The notes: generated by a model not told the origin, from the letters alone. 64,000 bases of DNA from Diabrotica undecimpunctata (GCF_040954645.1 NC_092806.1:75642141-75706140), one strand, 5' to 3'; numbered from the stretch's first letter, positions 9,857-21,508 are shown. Program-made: numbers and translations.

Positions 9857-11557
9857 ATGGAAGTAATTGACAACCGAGCACTATCCACATCAATGTTCAA
9901 ACCCACATGTTGGCTACGATATGTTATCGATACATTCGACATTTGGCCCCACGGCAGGGATGCTTTGGTGTCTTTTCAGACCCATCGGAATGGTATACAT
10001 CCTAGTATCCAGTTCACGAAGAAAGTGGAAACTGGTTCATCCCTACCGTTTCTCGACGTTATCTTAAACAAAAACCAATCCCAAGTTTTTCATCACTCTG
10101 TTTATCGAAAACCCACCCATAGCAATTTATGGTTACTTGCATGCCAACTCTCATCATCCACCTTCACAAATTAATTCAGTCATTAATACCCTTCTCCCCA
10201 GATCAATATGAATTTGCTATGATGTAAGTAGACCCGCTGTAGACCTAGGTTCACTAGTTACCGCAGATAACAATGTCAGTGAAGAAGTTAAGAGAAGAAT
10301 ACATATCGCTAATAAAACATATAATGGACTAATTAAACATCTAAGATCTAACATCACAAGAAAAACCAAATGCAAAATATACAAGACCCTGATAAAACCG
10401 GTCCTTGTATATGGATCAGAGACATAGACACTGTCGAAAAGCGATGAAAACCTATTAGGCACATTTGAACGAAAAATCCTTAGACACATATATAAGGTGG
10501 TAAAGGAAAATGACATATGGCGCAGAAGATATAACTTTGAACTATACACAGCATACAATGAACCCGAGATCATAACATCCATAAAGATCGGACGTCTGCG
10601 CTGGATGGGCCATGTTGAACGAATGTTGGAGACTGAAACACCAAAACATATTATGAGGCAAACACCAGTCGGAAGAAGGTCAAAGGGAAGACCCAAACTT
10701 AGATACATGGAACAAGTGGAACAAGATCTGAAAACACTTAAGATTACCAACTGGAAAAACAAAGCAAGGAACAGAACAGAATGGCGGAAAATCCTAGAAC
10801 AAGCCAGGACCCAGAAAGGGTTGTCGAGCTACTGATGATGATGATGAAGTAGACCCGCTGAGCTCTCTAGTTTAAAACAAGCCCTATCCAAAATGGTTAC
10901 CATGAGAATCACATCAATAGGAGCATCCAAAGAATCAATCTCTCACTCAATCTCAACTCAAAGACTCAGACCCTCATCATTCGAAAGCTTTTCTTCCTTA
11001 CATCAAAGGTGTCACTGACAAAATCGACCAAATTCTTCAATCAAGAGGAATAAAGACAATATTTACCCCTTCACCCCTAAACTTTCATCTCTTGTCCGAT
11101 CAATCAAAGACAACATTCCAAATGAACAACAAGGAGTTTATGAAATTACCCAAACAAATCGTAGAATCCAAAATAGGATTTATGAACATTCCATTTCTGT
11201 TTGCAATTCTGATTCAATTTCAGGTCTAGGTCAACACCATCTTCATACAGGTCACAAAATTGATTTTGAAAACTCCAGAACCATAACCCTCATCCATTCT
11301 ATAAACCAAAAATTATCTGAGGAGCCATAGAAATCGAAAAAAGGCCAAATTGTCTCGATAAAAGAGATGACGGCAACCGGTAACCATCGACACAGAGACC
11401 TCTCTTAAAGAAAATATCGTCCGCTCCACCCTCCAATCAAAATCCTGCCGTCAGAAATATTCACGCCAACCTCCACCCAAACCACGACACCATCGACAGT
11501 ATAAATGAAGCGTCCGCTGTTCCCAGTAGCAGCAATGCATTGATTAGTAATCAGTGT
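9857..11557 (+). pseudogene. Penelope-like retroelement, copy B, split by a LINE insertion
   Basis: The plus strand encodes the RT catalytic region CWLRYVIDTFDIWPHGRDAL, where the YVDD box has become YVID. The RT C-terminal part follows, up to about 10225. After a 607-bp insertion the frame resumes at VDPLSSLV, and the copy of the same family at 23.2 kb confirms the join. From 11030 to 11450 it encodes the GIY-YIG endonuclease region (GVYEI, then NRRIQNRIYEHS, then QHHLHTGHKIDFENS). Frameshifts and stops show it is dead. It lies in NUBP2 intron 1. Confidence 0.82.
10240..10846 (+). mobile_element. RTE-like LINE, 5'-truncated copy with target duplication
   Basis: This insertion is flanked by the direct repeat AAGTAGACCCGCTG at 10226-10239 and 10847-10860. 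It encodes only the C-terminal end of a LINE polyprotein, with RLRWMGHVERM, then a GRRSKGRPKLRYMEQVEQDL segment, and ends in (GAT)n. One stop interrupts the upstream part (GSET*TLSKSD). The structure is that of target-primed reverse transcription with severe 5' truncation. The clade name RTE is inferred from the style of the tail. Confidence 0.88.
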
Positions 11558-11779
11558 TTAATTAATTATTAATACATAATACATTAATTTAACATTAAAA
11601 AAAGTGGAATGATTGCAGTGATGCAATGGTGCTGTCTTACTACTGTCTGGTGACTTCCGACAGACATTACAGGTTATTCCTTTCTCTACATACGGTGCTG
11701 AGATTAATTTATGTTTAAAACAATATTTTTTATGGGGTGATGTCGAAACAGTTTGATTGACCATTAACATAAGAGTGTA

Positions 11780-13046
11780 AGTGCAAAATGATCTATAAAA
11801 CTACATCCAAATACACAATGCATCAAACGTCCAGATAATTTCTGCACTTTAGTTAACACCAAACATAAATTAATTGAAAATGTCTTCCCGGCTATACTGA
11901 ATAATTACTTGAATCATAATTGGCTGAGTAAGAGTGACTCATATAGATTCAATAACTTTGTTCATGATTGAGATCCTAGACACACTGATATATTAGAAGT
12001 GCAGGTACTAATACAACTGATTTATTACGCAGCACGTCCGAAAGGTAATCATATGAATCCAGATGAGTTTTATAAAACTGATGAATCAAGTATAGAAATG
12101 TTCTGCCTGACTATGTCGCTCCCACGATTTAATTTTTCCTTCATTTAGAGAAAGTGCCGATTTTGTCAGTATATCCCATCAAAACCAAACACTTAAGGCA
12201 TAAAAATTTTGGCTTTCACTGATGCTACAATGTTTTATACCGCTAATTTAAAGATATAATATGTTGGTCAACAACCTGAAGGATGTTTTCAAGTTAGTAA
12301 TAAACCTACTGATGTTGTTCAATGGTTATGTGAACAAGTTATATGAGAGAAAATTACAATACTGGGAACCATTAGGAAGAATTAAAGAGAATTGCCGTTT
12401 GAATTCACAAAACCAAAGCATTCTGTAGATTCAAGTACTCGTATGTTTGGTTTTAATCAACATATTACACTAGTTTCTCATATTTCTAAAAAAAAAAAAA
12501 ATAAAAATGTAATGCTTGTATCATCACTACATCATGATGATGCAATTGATTATAGTAGAGGTAATCAAAATAAACCAGACATTATCTCACTATACATTTC
12601 AACAAAAATAGGAGTTGACATGGTAGACCAGCTCAGTGCTAACTACAACTGTTCTAGAAGCACAAACTGTTGACAAATGGTTATATTCTATAGCATATTG
12701 AATATATCTGGCATTAATTCAATGGTTATCTTCAATGCAAATGATAACAATGAGAAAAAAGTGAAATGACATGATTTTTTAAGAAATCTTGCAACTGAGC
12801 TTATATATTCCCATTAAAAAATTCGAGTTTACTACAAATCTGCCAGTTAGCCACAAATACTAAATTAGTGAAATTTGTGGCATCACAGATATAACTCCTT
12901 CATTCCCAGAAAGAAATGAGACAAAGGGTTGTTGTGCATTTTGTACTACAAAAAAAGAACAGGTGTATGTCTTTTCATACATAGAAAGCAAAAAAATTAT
13001 GTGCCTTGAACATATTCATGGAATATGTCAGCTTGGCCTAAGTAAA
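11780..13046 (+). pseudogene. piggyBac-type transposase remnant
   Basis: Decayed plus-strand frames match the order of a piggyBac transposase. They include NHMNPDEFYKTDESSIEMF and MSLPRF (about 12050-12135), ILALTDATMFYTANLKI (about 12208-12258), FEFTKPKHSVDSSTRMFGFN (from about 12395), DIISLYISTKIGVDMVDQLS (about 12580-12640), a GINSMVIFNAND block (about 12712) and a C-terminal cysteine-rich end (about 12925-13040). Frameshifts and stops are many. Related sequence may resume at 14058 after the R1-like insertion. It is inactive. Confidence 0.72.
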
Positions 13047-13058
13047 GCTACACAATAT

Positions 13059-14045
13059 AAATGAGGCTCTAAATGTCATTGGAGCGGTGATACCGATTGT
13101 TTTGTTGTGCAAAGAGAGAGCACGTGTGTATGCATGGAGGAGGGATCTAAATATAGATGAGAATAAGAGAGAAAGAACGATAGTGGAGTGGCAGAGAGAA
13201 TGGGCGAATGATAGCGGAAAGGCAAAGTGAACAAAGGAGCTTATTCCCGATTTGAGGCAGTGGTGGGAATGTAAGTTCAGGAAACTGGACTACTTTCTGA
13301 CCGGACATGGTAGTTTTGGCACATTCACAAATAGAATAGGCAAATCTAGAGCGGTCTGTGAGAACGGAGTATGGAGGCGTAGATATAACTTTGAACTGCA
13401 GAATATCTACAAGCATATGTTTGGTGGTAAAGATATTACCACTATAATTAAGCGAAACCGCCTGCAATGGGCAGGACATGTAGCCCGGGCCCCTGAGTCA
13501 AACATGATAAAAAAGATTCTAACAGCGCAACCCGTAGGAATGAGAAGACGGGGTAGACCAAAGCTAAGGTGGATGGACGGGATAACACAAGATGCCGAGA
13601 AGATCGGAGTCAGCAACTGGAAAATGCAAGCGAGGGACAGAATAGAATGGCGTAGAAAGCTTGAGAAGGTCGAGGCCCTCTAAGGGCTGTAGCACCAAGA
13701 TGATGTTGATTATTTATTAGTTTATGGCCTAACATCTGAAATATTTTCTGATTTACGGTAATAGGTATGGTTATTTATAAATTTTTAGTTTTTTATTTTA
13801 GTTGTTCATTAAGTGGCAAGACCAACTCTCTGGAACAGTGGTTAAGGTTTTAGCCAGAACAATGTTAATCTGGCACTACCCTGGGGTCTTCTGGCCTAGT
13901 ATCCTACTTGGCCGAAAGATGCCATGGTGTCTTGTTCCTTGACATAGATGTCGAAAAAAGACTTCCCCACTGTTGCCTGTCAGAATTCAATGGATACCTT
14001 CTTAGGCTCTTACTGGAATCTGGCAATACAGCAATTAAAAAAAGT
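13059..14045 (+). mobile_element. R1-like LINE fragment with possible target duplication
   Basis: AGCTACACAATA occurs at about 13047-13058 and again at 14046-14057, flanking this stretch. The first part encodes the end of an R1-type polyprotein, with PIVLLCKERARVYAWRRDLN, ERTIVEWQREWANDSGKAK and then ELIPDLRQWWECKFRKLDYF ahead of LTGHGSFGTF. At about 13345 it switches to the tail of an RTE-like LINE. The 3' part (13710-14045) is non-coding and ends in a short A-run. I read it as an R1-like insertion later hit by an RTE-like copy. Confidence 0.6.
13345..13710 (+). mobile_element. RTE-like LINE tail nested in the R1-like fragment
   Basis: The frame from about 13345 to 13683 encodes NGVWRRRYNFELQNIYKHMF, RLQWAGHVAR, then GMRRRGRPKLRWMDGITQDA. 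It ends with the usual DRIEWRRKLEKVEAL and a stop, followed by a GATG-containing end. It is the same kind of C-terminal tail as at 10.2, 28.6 and 43.6 kb. The target duplication was not resolved. Confidence 0.75.
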
Positions 14046-14057
14046 GAAGCTACACAA

Positions 14058-14430
14058 TAAAATGTTTACCTTACTAAATTAAGTGAAATACTAACTTTAT
14101 ATTTTTGTTAAAAACCTAAGTTATTTTTTTTAGTTAATGTATATTCCTTTTAACTAAAAATTACAGTTTTTCCATTTCATAGATTCTAAGAACTTCTGTT
14201 TTTACGTATATTTTTATATTACAAATAACAATATATGCTTATACTAGAGTTTTTCATTTTGTATCTGTTGTTTTTCAGTAAAACATTTTCAAAAATATTT
14301 TTCAGTAATTCCTAAACACAATATAAAATATTTGTATGAAATTTATAGCAATAACATTTTTTATTTAAATTGTGGGTCTCTGACACCATAGCGATTCTCG
14401 ATTAACATATTTATTTATTTACCTACTTAC
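14058..14430. other. AT-rich intron sequence next to NUBP2 exon 1
   Basis: No gene is seen. It may include the decayed 3' end of the piggyBac remnant. It ends at the NUBP2 exon 1 splice donor. Confidence 0.6.
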
Positions 14431-14541
14431 TTTGTAGCCTTTTTCTGTTAAAACTAGACTTAATTGGGTACTAACTGTTGATTTTCCAACTCCACCTTTG
14501 CCAGAAAGGACTAGTATTATGTGTTTCACACTATCTAACAT
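14431..14541 (-). CDS. NUBP2: NUBP2 coding exon 1 (Walker A exon)
   Basis: The minus-strand ATG (14541-14539) opens [20 protein letters not shown], followed by [17 protein letters not shown]. The exon ends at a consensus GTAAGT donor in phase 0 after 37 codons. GKGGVGKST is the deviant Walker A loop of the MRP/NBP35 P-loop ATPases. The short N-terminus without an N-terminal cysteine cluster fits NUBP2/Cfd1 rather than NUBP1. In the cell NUBP2 works with NUBP1 as the scaffold that builds Fe-S clusters in the cytosol and passes them to target proteins. Only exons 1 and 2 (67 residues) fall in the window. It lies head to head with IFT56, about 450 bp away. Confidence 0.92.
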
Positions 14542-14941
14542 TTTAAAAACGTTTATATAACATACACGACATATAATTTATTCATTCGTAACTTTAGGTG
14601 GTTGTGATTCAATATATCATTCTTTAATCATTTTAAATAACCAACAAACCAAATTTAAATCAAACTCGACGATCAAACATCAAACTTCACTTCAGATGTG
14701 TTTGTTCTTCCTGTACATTGCTTTTTTGGACTGTGACTGCACATGATGACATCCACTGATATTCGACAAACTATTTTCGAGGATATTTCTCCTGAGAGTA
14801 GATTTATTATCACAAAATATTTTGTATAACTAAATAACCTCGACCGTTAATTCATAAAAAGTATAGAAACTTTATGTATATCTATTTACAAAGAAATTAT
14901 TATTACAAGCACAATCCCAATGTTCTGCTATTTTCAAAACC
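14542..14941. promoter_or_regulatory. Inferred bidirectional promoter region, NUBP2/IFT56
   Basis: The two host start codons diverge across this gap, so it should hold both 5' UTRs and both promoters. I see no clear TATA box or CpG-rich block, and transcription starts cannot be placed from sequence alone. The function is inferred from gene layout. Confidence 0.5.
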
Positions 14942-14995
14942 ATGGTAACCAGTGGTTTACAACACGCAAATTACAATTGTACTGGAAAAACTATG
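14942..14995 (+). CDS. IFT56: IFT56/TTC26 first coding exon (inferred)
   Basis: ATG at 14993-14995 is followed at once by a perfect donor GTAAGT. Joining it to exon 2 gives M-ILSRSKPA, close to the start of animal IFT56 proteins. The start codon would then be alone in this exon. An in-frame upstream ATG at 14942 would add 17 residues (MVTSGLQHANYNCTGKT). I favour 14993 by family length, but an mRNA is needed to decide. No in-frame stop separates the two. Intron 1 is about 12.3 kb. Confidence 0.6.
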
Positions 14996-15265
14996 GTAAG
15001 TTCTTATTTCAGTATTTTTTTTTGTATTAAGTATCTATGTGTAGGTACTATCATATTCTAATCATTTCAACATTTATTGTATTCTTAATATCCTAAATTC
15101 ATTGTTAGCTATCTTAATATGTAGTTCAGATTAATTTTTAATCTGTCACTCTCTTTGCTTTTACTTCAATGAGAGTTCATCTTTCCCAATATTAACCGCT
15201 TTCGTAGTAGATATATCTCACTAAAACATTTTAGTAATTTCCCAGTTAATATTAATATTGATTAA

Positions 15266-15267
<2 letters not shown>

Positions 15268-15348
<81 letters not shown>

Positions 15349-15361
15349 GTGTGTGTGTGTG
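15268..15361. repeat. (TA)n tract followed by (GT)n
   Basis: About 40 TA units run to 15346 and then change to TG repeats. The tract directly precedes an inverted-repeat element. Confidence 0.95.
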
Positions 15362-15369
15362 TTAAATAT

Positions 15370-16077
15370 GTGTTAAAGTTAATTTTTGTTTTTCGTTTTT
15401 TGCTAATAGTTTCCCTGTATATTTATAAATTGCTATCAAAATTGGCACAGAGGCATAATCTTAGACAAGGCATTTCAATCAAAAAAGGTAATGATTACTT
15501 TTAAAAAATGCAACATTACACTACACTGTCACATCAAAAATAATTTACTCTGAACAAATGACATTTACCAATAACAATCATCTGACAGTCCAAAGCATAC
15601 TTTTCATAAATGAAATAATATTTGAAATCCTTTTTTAAGACTCTAAGCAGTTCGACTGCGTTTTTATCGAAAACGGTTGAAATTATCATGTTTAAACAAG
15701 AGTACCAATTTTACGTAAAAATGATGTTTACGTCATATTTTCTAATAAAAATTACTAAAAAGTTTCATCAGAAAAAATTTAGACTCAATTTGATCATTAG
15801 GAATGATCCACGTGGCGCCCTCTATGACAAAACGTAAAATTGTAAATAAAATACTATTTCTTGTCTAAGATTATGCCTCTGTGCCAATTTTGATAGCAAT
15901 TTATAAATATACAGGGAAACTATTAGCAAAAAACGAAAAACAAAAATTAAATTTAACACCCGCTATCTTTTTTCTCAGCAACATTTTATTAAGGCATATT
16001 TGGCCCAATAGCCATATTTTGGTCCAAATAACCTGTCCTTAGTCTATGTTCCAATAGTTATGACTCACCCTGTAAGT
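15370..16077. mobile_element. Mariner-type MITE with 100-bp inverted repeats
   Basis: The arms at 15370-15469 and 15860-15959 are reverse complements over about 100 bp with about one mismatch. The 390-bp centre has no credible gene. The right flank continues to a CACCCTGTA end at about 16077, a terminus typical of insect mariner-type elements. Related arms (GGTGTTAAA...) occur in the element at 45.5-47.0 kb. The left terminus is merged with the TA/GT tract, so the full boundary is uncertain. Confidence 0.65.
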
Positions 16078-16380
16078 GGTAATATCGTGAACCCGACCAA
16101 ATTGAAGAGTCAAAAAATTTAAGAGCTATAGATTTGAATATTCTTTCGTTTGTTTTAGTTTCGGAACGCGACATAAATTGCATCAGTTTTCAGGTCGTTG
16201 CATCTTTCAAACAAACCGCGTTAAAAAGCGTATATTATCTTTAATAATTAATTTATTATTAATTTTATATACTCAATACACATACAACTTTGTTTTGGCT
16301 TAAAGGACTTGACTCCAAGTCATATCAAATTAAAAAATAGTTAGAAAAAACTAAAACGTAGTGTTAAATCCTTTTTGATT
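16078..16380. other. Unassigned intron sequence
   Basis: No feature could be supported in this AT-rich stretch of IFT56 intron 1. Confidence 0.5.
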
Positions 16381-17429
16381 ATATTCTCTTTCACAGACAA
16401 AGTAGAGATTTCACAGCAACAACAACCTGTCAATTTGCCGGTGTACATTGGGGTACACACACGTGTTGTTTTTCTTGAATTTTCTGTTACCTTATCTACT
16501 CAGTTTTCTTTTGTCAACTTGATAAACTAAACAAATTCTTCAGTTTTCTTCGATTTATTTTTGATTGATAGTGGATTCGGATGCTTCGCGAGATAAACGT
16601 TTAAAAAGAGAAAGCATTTGCGCGGCGAAAATTACGATAGGCTCGCTACGTTTTTGTTTGCGACCTTTGATTTGATCCCAAAGATCTTCGTTGAAATCGG
16701 AAGATCAAAAAGTGGATTTAAGAACTTCAACAAATCCATCCCAACAACTTATTGAGGACTTAATACTGCGAAACCACACCACGGCATCACCAGAGAAAAA
16801 TTCAATAGCCGAATTAAATAAAATATCTTTCGGGACATTACGGGATTCAGATAACTCATTAACTCGTTCAATAAAATCAAACACAGTCTTGGGATCACCA
16901 TTAAATTACACATCCATTTAAATATGGAATATTGGGAGATATTTGAATCGGGAATAGAAACATGTATTATCTGCGGAGCAGCAGGAGAGACACACTCGAC
17001 AGAAGAAGGACTAGAAGCTAAAGGAATGACTTTATCATTCATCTCTTGCTCCAATAACAAACAGGTAGCATTAGATTGATTTCGAAAAGAAATAGATTCC
17101 TCAGAATAAGGCTCGGGAATAGGGAGACGATCTATTCTACCTAACAAATGAATAAGTCGTGATTTGACTTGGCGAAAACAAGAATCTGTTGAAGAACCTT
17201 CAAACTCTTCAACTAACTTTGAAATCTTATCGATTAAATTTTAAATAGCAGTATTTTCGTTGTCATAATCTAAGGTATCTAAAGATAATTGATTGGTGTT
17301 ATTCCTAACTAACAATCTCTTGAGGATTTTCCTCCTGTCTTTTACTTCTCTACTCGTAACAGTTCCTCTGATTTTTAACTCATAATTAATTTTCTCTGAA
17401 GTAAGAAAATTGACTTCAAAATTATTCAT
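16380..17429 (-). pseudogene. Gypsy-type gag remnant
   Basis: Minus-strand frames run from an ATG at 17429 (MNNFEVNFLTSEKINYELKI) through a stop near 17241. They continue with LLGRIDRLPIPEPYSEESIS and, after frame changes, the capsid-like pieces FDFIERVNELSESRN and LIFDQIKGRKQKRSE. The order and motifs fit a Ty3/Gypsy gag. It is broken by at least two frame changes and a stop, and no pol follows. With the primer-site-like sequence at 18.0 kb, it is the 5' part of a dead element. Confidence 0.68.
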
Positions 17430-17989
17430 TTTTTAATTTAAGTCTACAGGTAATAAAAAAATATAAAAATAGTACAAATAGGTATACCAAAGAAAGATCA
17501 GGTTTAATTCTAAAATTTATACATAAATCTGGAGAACTTTTGTAGTGTGTTTACCAGACGGAACGCAAGAAGAAAATAAAGAATACTGAGATAGAGATAA
17601 AGCAAATAGAAGAAGAAATAAATAGAAATAGAACACGGAAGCTGATCGGGGTTCTCGTAGCTTGGCGTTATATAAATGTGAAAGATAAGCAAAGGCAACG
17701 GACAAAGAAAAAAACAAAAGGATATAAGCCCCACGCTTTGGGCGGCATAAAAATATGTGTAACCTCGAAAACATTTTTTGGATGGTGCTAGAAAGGTCAC
17801 CAATGGAAACACTGCGGACGGCAGCCAGATGGTTGGTGGAGAGCGAGTCGTGGGTTCGAAACTAGTTTTTGGAACCAGGAATGGGTCCAACGGACGAAAT
17901 AAGTAAAGATAGGATAGGAGATATTAGAAAAGATACAGAAATAAACAAAAAGATAGATGGGTTAAATTATCACAGATTAGATTAGATAA
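17430..17989 (-). other. Leader of the decayed Gypsy element
   Basis: This A-rich sequence (minus strand) lies between the primer site and gag. Frames on both strands here look like chance frames. Confidence 0.5.
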
Positions 17990-18007
17990 GATAGGAACAG
18001 GGCGCCA
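17990..18007 (-). promoter_or_regulatory. Candidate primer-binding site of the decayed Gypsy element
   Basis: The minus strand reads TGGCGCCCTGTTCCTATC about 570 bp upstream of the gag ATG. TGGCGCC is a common primer-site start in Gypsy elements. The exact tRNA was not assigned. Confidence 0.5.
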
Positions 18008-19435
18008 CTTAATTTTTAGGGGTTTAAGGAGAAAATTAAGAAACCTTAGAAAAGAAAAGAGATAAGGAAAGATATTTAGGTTCAGAGATCAAACCCAAGA
18101 AAAGATATCAACAGTTAATTATTAAATAAATTTGGTTAACATTCTGCATAAACAAATAATAAGTATATTAGGTATTATACCTACTTACCTACGAAACTTA
18201 ATCAGCCTGATCTTTCTTCTGGTCGAAAGTATAATAATAATTTAATATAATTAGAAAATACCTTTACAAAGATATATAATACAATCATGCACAAATAAAG
18301 TTTTGGCGCATCTCGAGATATTACAACAAAAAAAAAAATGAATAAAAATTATAACAAACACAAAAGATAACAAAAATTAACCAAATCTAAATTTACAAAA
18401 ATACAAAAAGGTTACTGAAATGAAAACATAAAAATTTAACCAAACCGCACTTGGTTAAATCGATTAGCTATCTCGCACTATTATTTAATGATAAACTGAG
18501 ACTTAAATGTTCATGATTATTACTTATTGAAATTTCTTAGTAGCTGATGGAATTTGGTTCGTAACAAAAAAATATAGAATGTTCTTTAAATTGAATGCAA
18601 AATTCAGTAGCTACTCTCAACTACAGGTAAAGACATGAATGAACTTTGATTCGCCCAGATGATTGCAGATAATATGATACCATACCATATTACTCGTCCA
18701 GATAAGTGGAGATACTAAGATTATGGTAACTTACAGTAATTCCTGACGACTGCTGCATTAATTCACTGAAGTTAATACTATACTTGTATTAAACACTGAA
18801 TTTAATTAACATTAAAGGTACTTTAAAACTATATTTAATCTAATATAGTATAAGATAAAAAACTCAAATAAACAAGTGTATACACACTTATAAAGAAAAT
18901 GCACAGATACGGTAAGGTAGCAGATTCGATAATATGAGCGAAGCGTCTCACGAGAAATTAGTCTTTTCTTAACGAGTGCCCACTCAGAAGTAACTTGGTT
19001 TCTCTCAAATTTTACCAAACTACCCCCAAAAAAGAAGAAGGGATATCTTGGGACAGTATCCATTTCTTAAAAGATAAAATTCTAACGACATCGGAAAGTT
19101 GGAGATAATTAACGGTAATAGTAATTGGACGTGATAAAATATAAATCTTCTAGATTGGGTCTTTACAGAAAAATTACTATACGAGCCTTCGGAATATTTA
19201 AAAATTTATCATAAAGGACCCGCCTTCACCGAAAAGCATTAGTTCCTTTCATACTCCGGATTAAGACGGAAAGGATTAAAAACCTTTCGGACGCAGGGAA
19301 ATTCCGTGCATTCAATAAAATTTTGAAGATGGTAAACCGAACATGAGCGTATCATCACGGGGGTAAAAGGAATGAAAATAATTAATATTTTAATTATATA
19401 AAAAATGTTACAAGTTGATTTAACTCTTATCTCCC
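18008..19435. other. Probable 5' LTR of the decayed Gypsy element plus unassigned sequence
   Basis: Sequence next to the primer site should begin the LTR, but no second copy exists to set its far edge. No gene was recognised in this stretch. Confidence 0.4.
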
Positions 19436-20180
19436 CTTTCTTGGCAGATTTGGTAAACTGGTCCGTTTATCAAGACACTTTAGGTTCTGATCACTAACCT
19501 ATTCAAATTCAGCTCCAAATTGCTCCCATATCTTTCGAAATCAATCCGGCAACAAAGTGGAATGATGGTCGTGCCAATTGGTCAGCCTTTCAAGCATTTA
19601 TTGAAAATGAAATCAGTACAAATTTATCTCTAAATGATTTAGATAACTGTTGAATAAGAAAAAAATTATTTGAAGTTATATCTTTAGCAGCATTTGCATC
19701 CATGCCCGTTAAAAAATCTTTCATTCCTTCTGTCCCAATGCCCTATTATTGGGACGAAGAATGTTCCGATATAGCTGAAAGACGCTCCCACGCACTTAAA
19801 TTGTTCAGAAGACAAGGAAATATTACAAATTATCTGAATTATCAAAATATTGCAGCAAAGGCTAAACTCATTTTCAAGTTAAAACAAAAAAATAGTTGGA
19901 TAACCTTTCTTAATCAACTCAATAGATCTACACCCCTTTCAAACAGTTGGAATTGTGTAAAAGCTATAAGACACAAATATCATCAACAAAAGAAACCTCC
20001 ATTGCACGAAGATTTAATTGAGTATGTTCCGAATCAGCTGGCCCGCCTTCGGTCTCTAATGTCGATATCGAGAATCAAAAAAATTTTCATTTTTATTCTA
20101 CTTCAGATACTATATCTAAAGCTTTTACCTATTCAGTGTTAATTTTGGCATTAAAACAAACCAGAAGCTAGACTCCCGGT

Positions 20181-20894
20181 TTGGCTGGTTTCACATATAA
20201 AATTTTACACAATTTTTCAGTTTCAGTTAAACAAATAATTTTAAAAATTTTTAACAACTGGTGGGTAAAACAAGATTATGCTGAGAATTTAAAAAATATT
20301 GTTATATGTTTAATAAAAAAACCATCTAAAGATCAAAAATTACCATCATCATATCGACCTATATCGTTAATGTCTTGTCTGACCAAGATTTTTAAACGCA
20401 TGATTAAATTTCATCTAGAATATTTTATTGAAAACAATTCTCTCCTACCCACTACACAGTATGGATTTAGGAGAGGCCGTAGTACTATAGATGCATTGAC
20501 CCATATGGTTACAGATGCACAAATATGCTTATCTGATAACAAATACATGTTATGCCTATTTGTTGACCTAAAAGGTGCATATGATGTGGTTGATTTAAAT
20601 ATTTTAAAAACAAAATTGTGTAGAATGGGTATCAGCAACCAGGTATCAAATAACTTAATAAATTTGTTTCTAAATAGAAAGATTTATATTCGTGACCACA
20701 AAAATGTACTCCACGGACCAAGAACAGTATATAACGGTTTGCCGCAGGGATCAATATTGAGTCCACTTTTATTTAATGTATACACAGCAGAGCTGCATAG
20801 TTTGATAGATGTCACTATAAAAGTTATTCAGTACGAGGATGATATTTATTTCTATACTATCCATAGTTCATATGAACGATGTATACAGATTTAG
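20181..20894 (+). pseudogene. I-clade LINE reverse transcriptase, N-terminal part
   Basis: The frame carries SSYRPISLMSCLTKIFKRMI, then QYGFRRGRSTIDAL, LFVDLKGAYDVVD and YNGLPQGSILSPLLFNVYTA, the standard LINE RT motifs. The catalytic box reads YEDD instead of YADD. It ends in a stop at 20894, and the rest continues in another frame from 20879. Nearly all of the fold is present but in broken form. Confidence 0.78.
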
Positions 20895-21508
20895 ATTATA
20901 TTTTTTGCTGCATGCGTGATTGGTTACATACTATGGGTTTTAGTTTTTCACAGCAAAAGACAGCGGTTATGTGTCTTACTAGGCACAGACTTAAAACACC
21001 TGATTTGATTGCCATAGGTGATTTTACTATACCCATAGTGAAAGAATATAAATATCTTGGCATCTATATTGATAATAAACTCCTATGGACCAGCCACATA
21101 AAACACGTAAAGCAAAAATGTGAGAAAGGGCTCAACATTCTGCGTGTAGTTTCGAAATATAAATGGGGTGCAGATGTTAAAATATCCCCTACTTTTTATA
21201 AGTCATACATTCGCTCAATAATGGATTATGGATGTACTATTTATGCCTCAACTAGCAAATCAAACTTATTAATCTTAGACAGAATTCAATATAAGGCAAT
21301 TAAAATAAGTCTAGGAATTATGATGTCGTCACCTAATTGTGCAGTTCTCGCTGAAGTACAAGAACCCCCTTTGTGTCTTCGAGGAGAGTATTTAGCTAAT
21401 AAACAGTTAATAAAGTATAGGACGTTTAGTACATTTATGGTGAAAAAAATATCAAATATAGTGGTCCAGAACCCTACAACTGAGACACTGAGAAACATAA
21501 AGAACTAA
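20879..21508 (+). pseudogene. I-clade LINE reverse transcriptase, thumb and linker part
   Basis: This frame overlaps the previous one by 16 bp and continues the same protein. It includes FSFSQQKTAVMCLTRHR, EYKYLGIYIDNKLLWTSHIK and SYIRSIMDYGCTIYAS, typical of the region after the RT active site. The overlap marks a frameshift. Confidence 0.78.

Noticed and set aside
11558..11770. Minus-strand ORF with CNVCRKSPDSS and HHCNHSTFF
   Set aside because: Cysteine/histidine pattern hints at a transposase end, but it is too short and lies opposite to the piggyBac remnant; not enough to call.
17510..17890. Minus-strand hydrophobic ORFs of 85-126 aa
   Set aside because: They fall in the leader of the decayed Gypsy element and show no motif; composition artefacts.
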